DNA of 64,000 bases from Lachnospiraceae bacterium. GTDB lineage: Bacteria > Bacillota > Clostridia > Lachnospirales > Lachnospiraceae. A model generated the notes under the pieces. That model saw nothing but the letters and a program-made list of their open reading frames with translations, was not told the DNA's origin and made no database searches. Below are positions 54,903 to 62,699 of this stretch, piece after piece. Each line of letters starts with the position of its first letter. The stretch's first letter is position 1. The stretch lies in contig JAKSRY010000005.1 in NCBI GenBank assembly GCA_024403415.1, forward strand, positions 62,001 to 126,000, given 5' to 3'. The translations under genes and the position numbers were made by a program.

Positions 54903-55928
54903 TTATTCCAAAATGTAATTTTTAACGAATTCTTTTAGTTTTTCAATACGTTCCGACAAATCTGCGGATGTAATTCTGAATGCTTCGGAATGTATGTCTT
55001 TAGTCATTTTTTCATTAATGTGGGGATGGTAATGACACAAATCTCGATAACTGTCCAAATTACAGATGGTCTCATAATCATCCATAAAGAAGAATATCTT
55101 TGCATTTTTATATTTTAGCAGTTCTTCAATTGCTGCCTGATACATATCAAGTTTTTCATCCAGCTTATTCTGTTCCTTAAGGTCGTACCAGTAAGCAGCG
55201 CTGTACGGTGGAAGGAAGAATATGAATTCAGTATCCGGGTGAGCAGTAATATACGATTCGAAGTTCTGTACATTTTTGACCGCGGTATCTTTTACAAGAG
55301 CGGAATCGTATCCTTCGGAATTAACCCAGGCCTGATTTGCGTGACTTGAATAGTAGTCCTGCATGACTTTATCCTTACCAAAAAGTTCCGGATCATCCCA
55401 GGTGAATGCGGTTTCAACATTGTTTTCATTTGATGAAGTGATTCTGTTGATACATTCTGAAATGACATCAATATTAAAAATATATTGAACATCATTAAGC
55501 GGATTGGAATCGTACAGATAATCAGGTAAATCCGAAAATTCACTGTCGGGGGCAGAACATAACTGATAATCATTTAAGTCTATGTATATCTTTTTAATAT
55601 CATTTGATGACTTAAAGGCCTGATCCACAAGCTTGGCAATGTCTTTTGAACGTCCGCCTGCATAACTTACGACAAGGGCATTTTCACCGTATTCCTTAAA
55701 CATTGATGGCCTGAAGTTTTCGGTCATGGAGGTTCCAAGCATTATGGAATCATATTCAAAGTTTCTTGCCATTCCCGGAGACTGATACATCTCATTATAA
55801 ATATATATATTGTTGGTATCAGAAGGCGCATGGAAATGATAAAAAGGATCCACAACAATAACCAGGGCTGTTATTGAGCCCATCAGTAATGCAATTGTAA
55901 TGATTAAACTAAGTATATATTTTTTCAT
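54903..55928 (-). CDS. SGNH-like partner of MBOAT acyltransferase
   Basis: A 341-residue protein with an N-terminal TM anchor (about 4-26) and an outer domain. The GTSMTENF motif holds a candidate Ser67 nucleophile in an SGNH-like block I position; the HPHINEKM-like stretch near the end may give the His. Proteins of this kind (DltD, AlgX/AlgJ-like) act with MBOAT acyltransferases in O-acylation of envelope polymers. The MBOAT gene is just upstream in the same operon, separated by two bases. The acceptor polymer is unknown. Confidence 0.75.
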   Translation of the reverse strand: MKKYILSLIITIALLMGSITALVIVVDPFYHFHAPSDTNNIYIYNEMYQSPGMARNFEYDSIMLGTSMTENFRPSMFKEYGENALVVSYAGGRSKDIAKLVDQAFKSSNDIKKIYIDLNDYQLCSAPDSEFSDLPDYLYDSNPLNDVQYIFNIDVISECINRITSSNENNVETAFTWDDPELFGKDKVMQDYYSSHANQAWVNSEGYDSALVKDTAVKNVQNFESYITAHPDTEFIFFLPPYSAAYWYDLKEQNKLDEKLDMYQAAIEELLKYKNAKIFFFMDDYETICNLDSYRDLCHYHPHINEKMTKDIHSEAFRITSADLSERIEKLKEFVKNYILE

Positions 55929-55930
55929 AA

Positions 55931-57421
55931 TTAAAAATTGAAATATAAAAATGCGCTCACACCCGAAATGTTAATAAGGCATAAGACAAATAAAATACCG
56001 AGAATAACAGGATAAAAACCTTTGGATACATTGGAAGAAACTATCTCACGCGTGTTTTTATGCTTAGTGGCAAGTAAGGTTATCAACAATATTGCTATGA
56101 CGCTCAATACGCAATAAACAAGCTGATTTGAAGCTACGTCAATTCCGAATCTTGAAAAAATTGGATTGGTGGATACAGAAAACATCTGATTAATCATTCC
56201 GTCATTCAGAAGATGAAAACCACCGAGGAAAACGCGCTTAAATATATTAAGTACATCTCCGAATCCTTCAGATCTGAAGAATACCCAGGCAATATTTACG
56301 AATGCAAAGGTATATATGAATCTGAGAGCCTTGGGAAGTTTTTTTAGTCTGTCGGCCGTAATAATTCTTTCGATTACCATTATTATTCCATGAATGGCGC
56401 CCCAAAAAATAAATGTCCAGTTAGCGCCATGCCAGAGTCCGCTTATAAGAAAAACGAGAAAAACATTTATAAGTGTTCTTGTTTTTCCTTTGCGGTTACC
56501 ACCAAGTGGAATATAAAGATATTTTGTGAGAAATCTTGTAAGGGTTATATGCCATCTTTTCCAGAATTCGGTAACACTTAAAGACTTATAGGGTGAATTA
56601 AAATTATCTGTAATATCAAAACCTATCATTTTGCCAAGGCCGATTGCCATATCACAGTAACCGCTGAAATCAAAATATATTTGTAATGTGTAAGCCAGAA
56701 TTAGAAAGATGGAAGATAAAGTGTTGAGTGAAGAAATATTAGTGTATCCCCAGTCTACACCGCGTCCCAGAAAATCAGCAATCAACAGCTTCTTGGATAA
56801 ACCGATGATAAAGAACTGGATACCTTCCCAAACTTTCTTGAACATATATTTTGTAGAAGCAGAAGATTTAATCTGACTTTCACGGAATTGAGGAATCAGC
56901 TCATTGTGAAGAACTATAGGACCTGCAATCAGCTGTGGAAAGAATGAAACAAAGAGTGCATATTCGAGGAAAGTATAGCCTTTTGTTTCGTTATTGTATG
57001 AGTCTACAACAAATGATATCTGCTGGAAGGTGTAAAAACTTATTCCAAGAGGCAGAACTACATTCATTAATGAAAACGAAGAACCAAACACAGAGTTTAT
57101 ATTTGTAATAAAGAAATTCATGTACTTAAAGTAGAACAGAAGTGCAAGATTTATTACAATTCCCGCAATCATAATCAATTTACGGATTTTTAGGGATTCT
57201 CCGCTTATTTTGTTCAGAATCAGATATATTCCATAGTTTGTAAGAATACTTCCTATAAGCAGAAGTGCATAAGGAGGCTTCTGGTAACCATAAAAGCACA
57301 GAGAAGCAATAATCAGAAAAGACAAAGAAACCCGGTAAAAACCGAGTCTTTGAAGAATTCTGTATAATATTATAGTTATTGGGCCAAAGGCCAGCAAAAA
57401 TATATAAGAATTGAAAAGCAT
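55931..57421 (-). CDS. MBOAT O-acyltransferase (AlgI/DltB-like)
   Basis: A 496-residue membrane acyltransferase with about eleven TM helices. The MBOAT core includes RWHITLTRFLTKYLYIPLGG and LISGLWHGANWTFIFWG, with the catalytic His in LWHGANW. Other family parts are LPLGISFYTFQQISFVVDSY and FPQLIAGPIV. It moves acyl groups, usually acetyl, across the membrane for transfer to an envelope polysaccharide or teichoic acid by the SGNH-like partner. It starts three bases after the regulator gene stop, so regulator, MBOAT and SGNH genes are one operon. Confidence 0.92.
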   Translation of the reverse strand: MLFNSYIFLLAFGPITIILYRILQRLGFYRVSLSFLIIASLCFYGYQKPPYALLLIGSILTNYGIYLILNKISGESLKIRKLIMIAGIVINLALLFYFKYMNFFITNINSVFGSSFSLMNVVLPLGISFYTFQQISFVVDSYNNETKGYTFLEYALFVSFFPQLIAGPIVLHNELIPQFRESQIKSSASTKYMFKKVWEGIQFFIIGLSKKLLIADFLGRGVDWGYTNISSLNTLSSIFLILAYTLQIYFDFSGYCDMAIGLGKMIGFDITDNFNSPYKSLSVTEFWKRWHITLTRFLTKYLYIPLGGNRKGKTRTLINVFLVFLISGLWHGANWTFIFWGAIHGIIMVIERIITADRLKKLPKALRFIYTFAFVNIAWVFFRSEGFGDVLNIFKRVFLGGFHLLNDGMINQMFSVSTNPIFSRFGIDVASNQLVYCVLSVIAILLITLLATKHKNTREIVSSNVSKGFYPVILGILFVLCLINISGVSAFLYFNF

Positions 57422-57424
57422 AAT

Positions 57425-57721
57425 TTACTTTTCCTTATTCTGCAAGCGGTCAAAAACCATACTGTAACCATCGTTTCCGTATATAAGAGATCTGTTAACA
57501 CGGCTGATTGTAGCTGTGGAAGCACCGGTGCTTTCGGCAATCTCCAGATATGTCTTCTTATCTGAAAGCATTGTTGCTACTTCATATCTTTGAGACATAC
57601 TTAAAATCTCATTAACTGTGCACAAATCTTCAAAGAAGCTATAGCATTCTTCCTTACTTTTGAGAGTAAGAATGCCTTCAAATAAATGATCTACTGCATC
57701 AGTCTGTATTTTTTTATTCAT
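57425..57721 (-). CDS. YerC/YecD family TrpR-like regulator
   Basis: A 98-residue DNA-binding protein of the TrpR/YerC superfamily. LCTVNEILSMSQRYEVATML is the family segment and TYLEIAESTGASTATISRVNRSL is the helix-turn-helix. It is the first gene of the operon with MBOAT and SGNH, but YerC homologues are common and unlinked to acylation elsewhere. It may control its own operon. GAGG lies before the ATG. Its target is unknown. Confidence 0.88.
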   Translation of the reverse strand: MNKKIQTDAVDHLFEGILTLKSKEECYSFFEDLCTVNEILSMSQRYEVATMLSDKKTYLEIAESTGASTATISRVNRSLIYGNDGYSMVFDRLQNKEK

Positions 57722-57980
57722 AATGAAATACCTCGTATTTAATGTAACTATGCATAATCAGTATATATAAACCGTACTTTTACATTTTAGCACTCTAAAA
57801 TTTTAAAGTAAAGAATGTGGGCAATTAATCGCGTAAGTAATTGAAAGTATATCATAAGTAAAAGTATAAAAAATTGGACTATTTATCGATTATTGTATTA
57901 TATTATAAATGTCTGATTTTAACTTATTGTTGCTTATGAGTATTTTATTAAACTTAAGTACAATAAAAGATGGAGATAGT

Positions 57981-59237
57981 ATGAACGTAATTGTGGTTGG
58001 TGGTGGTCCTGCCGGAATGGTGGCATCCATCATTGCTGCACAGAATGGAAATGCAGTTACATTAATTGAACATAATGACAGGCTTGGACGAAAATTGCTT
58101 GCGACAGGTAACGGAAGATGCAACCTGACGAATGCAATTCTTGATGAAGAACCATGGGAAGAATATGCCAGGTTTTATCCGGAAGACTTAAAGAACAACA
58201 GGAAGACGCTGGTAAAAGCCGTTATGACCAGATTCGGCTATGCGGATACACTTAGGTTTTTTAAGAATCTGGGGCTTATAACACGAAATAACGGAGGCCT
58301 TATTTATCCATATTCGGAGCAGGCTCAGGCAGTTCTGGATGTTCTTTTATTTAAGATAAGGGACTTGGGAATAAAGGTTGTAACAGAGACTGAAGTAAGA
58401 AGAATCGATTATAAAGGTGAAAAATCAGGCTTTTCTGTAATGACAGATAAACAGACCTTTAATGCCAATAGGGTGATACTTGCCACTGGTTCAAAGGCTC
58501 AGCCGAAACTTGGATCAGACGGCTCGGGGTACGAAATCTTAAAAGGACTTGGCCACAGAATTAATAAAGTTATTCCGGGACTTGTTCAGCTTACCTGCAA
58601 AGGAAAATATTTTAAATCAGTCTCCGGAACGCGAATTAAGGCGCATCTTTCATTATGCGATGACAGGTTGAAAGTATATGAAGAATCGGGTCAGCTTCAG
58701 TTTACCGATTATGGTCTTTCGGGAATTGTTGTTATGAATCTTTCAAACAGACTAAGGCTTTGCAAAGGAAAAGTGAGCATAGTATGTGATTTTATGGAAG
58801 ATACCGACCGGTCTTCATTAAGAAATATTTTTGTAAACAAAATACAAAACAATCCGGAGAGACAAAGCGGTGAACTTATGATAGGAATACTGCCAAAGAA
58901 ACTCGGTGATATAGTGCTGAATGAGTCGGGATTGGGTTATAACAGAAAATATAAAGATATTAAAGATTCGGAAGTTGACGGAATCGTAAGCTTAATCAAA
59001 GAATTTGAGGTCGAAATTACAGGCACTAAGACAATGAATGAAGCTCAGATTTCACTTGGTGGACTGGAGGTTTCGGAATTGACTGAGAATCTTGAAAGTA
59101 AAATTGTGCCGGGGCTTTTTGTGGCAGGAGAACTTCTTGATATACATGGTGACTGCGGCGGGTATAATCTGCAGCTTGCAATAAGCTTCGGAGCCGTTGC
59201 GGGAATGTTAGGAAATGGAGGGGAATATGACAATTGA
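57981..59237 (+). CDS. HI0933 family FAD-dependent oxidoreductase
   Basis: A 418-residue flavoprotein. It has the FAD-binding start VVVGGGPAGMVASIIAA, the RLGRKLLATGNGRCNLTNA motif of the HI0933/BaiN group and a GGYNLQLAISFGAVAG C-terminal FAD segment. Family members are predicted or shown to be NAD(P)/FAD oxidoreductases, some active on bile acids or aminoacetone; here the substrate is unknown. ATG 57981 follows GGAGA and gives the normal length; the longer start at 57909 would add 24 residues of no family likeness. It overlaps the DUF1836 gene by eleven bases. Confidence 0.9.
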   Translation: MNVIVVGGGPAGMVASIIAAQNGNAVTLIEHNDRLGRKLLATGNGRCNLTNAILDEEPWEEYARFYPEDLKNNRKTLVKAVMTRFGYADTLRFFKNLGLITRNNGGLIYPYSEQAQAVLDVLLFKIRDLGIKVVTETEVRRIDYKGEKSGFSVMTDKQTFNANRVILATGSKAQPKLGSDGSGYEILKGLGHRINKVIPGLVQLTCKGKYFKSVSGTRIKAHLSLCDDRLKVYEESGQLQFTDYGLSGIVVMNLSNRLRLCKGKVSIVCDFMEDTDRSSLRNIFVNKIQNNPERQSGELMIGILPKKLGDIVLNESGLGYNRKYKDIKDSEVDGIVSLIKEFEVEITGTKTMNEAQISLGGLEVSELTENLESKIVPGLFVAGELLDIHGDCGGYNLQLAISFGAVAGMLGNGGEYDN

Positions 59238-59868
59238 TCACGATGATTTAATTAAAAGTATTATAGAAAGTATAGACAGGATTGATAATTTGAGTTCATC
59301 GGATATTCCCAATGTTGACTTATATATGGATCAGGTTACGACCTTTATCAATAAGCACTTAAAAGCAACATCAAGATATCCGGGCGAGGATAAAATTCTT
59401 ACCAAAACCATGATTAACAATTATGCCAAGAATGATTTACTTCCACCGCCTGTTAAAAAGAAATATACAAAAGAACATATTGTGCTGCTTATTTTTATAT
59501 ATTACAGCAAAGGACTGCTTTCGATTACCGACATACAATCCATGCTTGAGCCATTAACGGAACGATTCTTCGAATCTGAAGGAGATGTAAATATGTGCTC
59601 AATATTTGATGAATTGTTCAGTAAAGATGATTTCTTAAGAGAGTCCTTAAAGAAGGATATAGAAGAAAAATATTCAAAATCACTGGAAACTTTTAAGGAT
59701 GCACCAAAGGACGATGAAGATCTTTTAAGACTGTTTTCGTTTATCTTTATGCTTGGATACGATGTATATGCAAAGAAACTGCTGGTAGAAAAGCTGCTTG
59801 ATACATACGGGGATTTGTTCAGCACCTATGAAGAATCAAATAAAAAAGAAAAGAAGAAAAAGGATTAG
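59227..59868 (+). CDS. DUF1836 domain protein
   Basis: A 213-residue soluble protein with the DUF1836 pattern: RYPGEDKILTKTMINNYAKN and LLPPPVKKKYTKEHIVLL, resembling a MerR-type winged-helix start without clear metal or effector sites. The C-terminal half is helical and ends in a Lys/Glu tail. The function is not established; a DNA-binding role is inferred from the fold. GGAGGGG precedes ATG 59227, which overlaps the HI0933 gene end, so both are co-translated. Confidence 0.82.
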   Translation: MTIDHDDLIKSIIESIDRIDNLSSSDIPNVDLYMDQVTTFINKHLKATSRYPGEDKILTKTMINNYAKNDLLPPPVKKKYTKEHIVLLIFIYYSKGLLSITDIQSMLEPLTERFFESEGDVNMCSIFDELFSKDDFLRESLKKDIEEKYSKSLETFKDAPKDDEDLLRLFSFIFMLGYDVYAKKLLVEKLLDTYGDLFSTYEESNKKEKKKKD

Positions 59869-59885
59869 TGTTGTCATTCGTTGTA

Positions 59886-59954
59886 TGGTATAATATTTTT
59901 CGTGTGATATCTATATAATCGGTGCATCAGTGATTTTCATTTGCTTACGCAAAT
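59886..59954 (+). promoter_or_regulatory. Extended -10 promoter and leader hairpin for SPFH gene
   Basis: TGGTATAAT (59886-59894) is a TGn-extended -10 without a well-placed -35. About 45 bases on, the leader holds a perfect hairpin ATTTGC-TTAC-GCAAAT (59939-59954). The leader is about 120 bases long. Confidence 0.45.
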
Positions 59955-60023
59955 ATTTAAGGTGTGACCGGTGTGGTTATTAAACAATAGATGTGGGTAT
60001 TAATGATTTAGGAGGAAACAAAA

Positions 60024-61352
60024 ATGGGATTGATTAGAGCCGCATTAGGTGCTGTTGGATCAACATTTGCAGATCAGTGGAAAGAGTTCATATACTGTGA
60101 TGCCATTGATAACAACACATTGGTAGTTAAAGGACAGAAGAAGACAAAGGGAAATAATAAGGGAAATGACAATATTATTTCAAATGGTTCTGTTATTGCC
60201 GTAAATGATGGTCAGTGTATGATTATCGTTGAGCAGGGTAAGGTCGTTGAATTATGTGCTGAACCCGGTGAATTCAAGTATGATACATCTACAGAGCCTT
60301 CAATTTTTGGAGGTAGCCTTGGACAGAGTATTCTTGATACCTTTAAGACAATGGGTAAGCGTTTTACTTATGGTGGTGATACCGGTAAGGATCAGAGAGT
60401 TTACTACTTCAACACTAAGGAAATCCTTGGTAATAAGTATGGAACTGCAAATCCTGTACCTTTCCGTGTAGTAGATGCACGTATTGGTCTTGATGTTGAT
60501 ATTTCTATCAGATGTAATGGTGAATATTCATACAGAATTATCGATCCAATTCTTTTCTATACAAATGTTTGCGGTAATGTTGCTGACCGTTACACAAAGG
60601 ATAAGATTGAAGGACAGCTTAAGAGTGAACTTTTAACAGCTCTTCAGCCCGCTTTTGCAAGAATTTCTGAAATGGGAATCAGATATTCAGCAGTTATGGC
60701 TCATACTAAAGAGCTTGCTAATGCCTTGAATGCTGAATTGTCAGACCAGTGGGGAGATCTTCGTGGTATCGAAATCGTTTCATTTGGTGTAAATACAATG
60801 AAGGCTTCTGAAGAAGATGAGCAGATGATCAAGGATCTTCAGAAGGCTGCTACATTAAGTAATCCTACAATGGCAGCAGGAATGATGACAGGTGCTACAG
60901 CCGACGCTATGAAGGCAGCAGCTTCAAATACTGCAACAGGACCTATGATGGCATTTGCAGGAATGAACATGGCTAATATGACCGGAGCACCTCAGGCTCA
61001 GAACCTGTTTGCTATGGGAGGCCAGCCAATTGCACCACCTCAGACTCAGCCTGCACCTGCGGCAGCACCAGCACAGACAGCAGGATGGACATGTGAATGT
61101 GGTCAGACCGGAAATACAGGAAAGTTCTGCTCAGAATGTGGAAAGCCACAGCCTGCACCTGCAGCTGGATGGACATGTTCATGCGGAGCAGTTAATCAGG
61201 GTAAGTTCTGTGCAGAATGTGGAGCAAAGAAGCCTGCAGGAGCACCTCTTTATAAGTGTGATAAGTGTGGATGGACTCCTGAGGATCCTGCTAATCCTCC
61301 TAAGTTCTGCCCTGAATGTGGTGATCCTTTTGATGATAAGGATGTTCAGTAA
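60024..61352 (+). CDS. SPFH-domain protein with C-terminal zinc ribbons (YdjI-like)
   Basis: A 442-residue protein of the 'virion core protein'/YdjI family. Residues about 1-300 form an SPFH (stomatin-like) domain beginning GLIRAALGAVGSTFADQWKEF. The VDARIGLDVDISIRCNGEYSYRI stretch and GIEIVSFGVNTMKASEEDEQM are typical. An Ala/Gly/Met/Pro-rich linker leads to three zinc ribbons at the C-terminus: CECG..CSECG, CSCG..CAECG and CDKCG..CPECG. SPFH proteins form membrane microdomains; B. subtilis YdjI is linked to PspA-like membrane stress. There is no TM helix, so membrane contact is through the SPFH part. AGGAGG precedes the ATG. A second zinc-ribbon gene follows. Confidence 0.88.
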   Translation: MGLIRAALGAVGSTFADQWKEFIYCDAIDNNTLVVKGQKKTKGNNKGNDNIISNGSVIAVNDGQCMIIVEQGKVVELCAEPGEFKYDTSTEPSIFGGSLGQSILDTFKTMGKRFTYGGDTGKDQRVYYFNTKEILGNKYGTANPVPFRVVDARIGLDVDISIRCNGEYSYRIIDPILFYTNVCGNVADRYTKDKIEGQLKSELLTALQPAFARISEMGIRYSAVMAHTKELANALNAELSDQWGDLRGIEIVSFGVNTMKASEEDEQMIKDLQKAATLSNPTMAAGMMTGATADAMKAAASNTATGPMMAFAGMNMANMTGAPQAQNLFAMGGQPIAPPQTQPAPAAAPAQTAGWTCECGQTGNTGKFCSECGKPQPAPAAGWTCSCGAVNQGKFCAECGAKKPAGAPLYKCDKCGWTPEDPANPPKFCPECGDPFDDKDVQ

Positions 61353-61377
61353 TCCAAAAATAAATATGAAATGATTG

Positions 61378-61399
61378 TGGGAGGGGTAATACCCTCCCA
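61378..61399 (+). terminator. Hairpin between zinc-ribbon genes
   Basis: TGGGAGGG-GTAATA-CCCTCCCA is a strong stem but is followed by TATATATAAA instead of a T-run. It may be a partial terminator or an mRNA stabiliser. Confidence 0.5.
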
Positions 61400-61460
61400 T
61401 ATATATAAAGAGTACATTTTTAGACTGAACGAGTGATATAAGTTAATTAAGGAGAAATGT

Positions 61461-62585
61461 ATGTCCGATAATGTTAATAGTTTCGGAGAAGCAAATGTTG
61501 TTTCAACTATGAACGAAACAGATAGGAAGTGTCCATGCTGTGGTGGCACGATGGATTACAATCCTGCAACAGGTGGGTTGCATTGCCCATACTGTGATTA
61601 TGATGAAGAAATTAAATCAGCAACAGTTGAAACTCCAAATACAGGTCTTTCAGAATCAGCGGTTGAACTTGCACTTGAAGATGCAGACAAAATTGAAAAC
61701 TGTGATTGGGGTATTGCAACTAAGACAGTTATTTGTAAAAGCTGTGGAGCAGAATCTATATATGACGTTCAGGAAATATCCTCTGTCTGTCCATACTGTG
61801 GTTCAAATCAGGTAATGGAAGCAAATGATGAGAGGACTATGGCTCCGGGAGGTGTAGTTCCGTTTAAGATTACCCAGGAGCAGGCATCAAACAGATTTGT
61901 TGAATGGATTAAAAGAAAATTCTTTGCACCCAAGCTTGCAAAAGAATCTGCAAAAGCTGACAAGTTCACAGGTATTTATCTTCCGTACTGGACTTTTGAT
62001 GCTCAGACCGATTCTACTTATACAGGTGAATATGGTAAGGACAGAACAGTAACTGATAAAGACGGAAATAAGAGAACCGTTACAGACTGGTATAATACAA
62101 GCGGACAATATTCTGAATTTATAGATGATGAGCTTGTATGCGGAACAACTCAGCATGACACAGGCATGCTGAGGGGACTTGAGCCTTTTGATACAGCAGA
62201 TAACAAGGTATATAAACCCGAATATGTTGCAGGTTTTGCAGCCGAAAGATATTCTGTAGGAATCAAGGCTGCCTGGGAAAAGGCAAAGAATGCAATTACT
62301 TCTAAATTAAGAAGTGCTATCTGCAGTAAGATTTTAAGAGAGCATAACGCAGATCATACACGTAACGTTGTAATACATACCAATTATAGTAAGATGACTT
62401 ACAAGTATTTATTACTGCCAATATGGATGAGCAGTTTTAAGTACAACGATAAAGTATACAGATTCATGGTTAATGGTCAGAATGGTAAGGTTTCAGGTCA
62501 GAGTCCTGTTTCAGCAATTAAGGTTGCATTGACCATACTTGTCATAGCAGCTATTATCGGACTGTTTATATATCTTAGAAGTTAA
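61461..62585 (+). CDS. Zinc-ribbon membrane protein (YdjG-like)
   Basis: A 374-residue protein with two N-terminal zinc ribbons: CPCCGGTMDY..CPYCDY (about 24-46) and CKSCGAE..CPYCGS (about 93-113). A beta-rich middle follows with LPYWTFDAQTDSTYTGEYG, then a single TM helix at the C-terminus (about 350-370). This matches TFIIB-type zinc-ribbon proteins found beside YdjI. The long cytosolic part and tail anchor suggest it holds the SPFH/zinc-ribbon partner at the membrane (inference). AAGGAG precedes the ATG. Confidence 0.8.
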   Translation: MSDNVNSFGEANVVSTMNETDRKCPCCGGTMDYNPATGGLHCPYCDYDEEIKSATVETPNTGLSESAVELALEDADKIENCDWGIATKTVICKSCGAESIYDVQEISSVCPYCGSNQVMEANDERTMAPGGVVPFKITQEQASNRFVEWIKRKFFAPKLAKESAKADKFTGIYLPYWTFDAQTDSTYTGEYGKDRTVTDKDGNKRTVTDWYNTSGQYSEFIDDELVCGTTQHDTGMLRGLEPFDTADNKVYKPEYVAGFAAERYSVGIKAAWEKAKNAITSKLRSAICSKILREHNADHTRNVVIHTNYSKMTYKYLLLPIWMSSFKYNDKVYRFMVNGQNGKVSGQSPVSAIKVALTILVIAAIIGLFIYLRS

Positions 62586-62651
62586 TTCCAACCGGATTAT
62601 TCTTATAATGATGTATACAGAAACTTACTTATTTGTTATATGATTGATTTT

Positions 62652-62684
62652 GCGGTCAGGCTTTATATTGTCTGACCGCTTTTA
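62652..62684 (+). terminator. Rho-independent terminator
   Basis: GCGGTCAG pairs with CTGACCGC around a 12-base loop, followed by TTTTAATT. It lies between the zinc-ribbon gene and the helicase gene. Confidence 0.75.
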
Positions 62685-62699
62685 ATTCGGAGAGATACT

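Noticed and set aside
57787..57795. TTAGCACTC, the left half of a CIRCE (HrcA) element
   Set aside because: The right half GAGTGCTAA is missing and no heat-shock gene is adjacent.
59871..59876. TTGTCA as the -35 of the SPFH promoter
   Set aside because: Only 12 bp separate it from TATAAT; the extended -10 alone is the better explanation.
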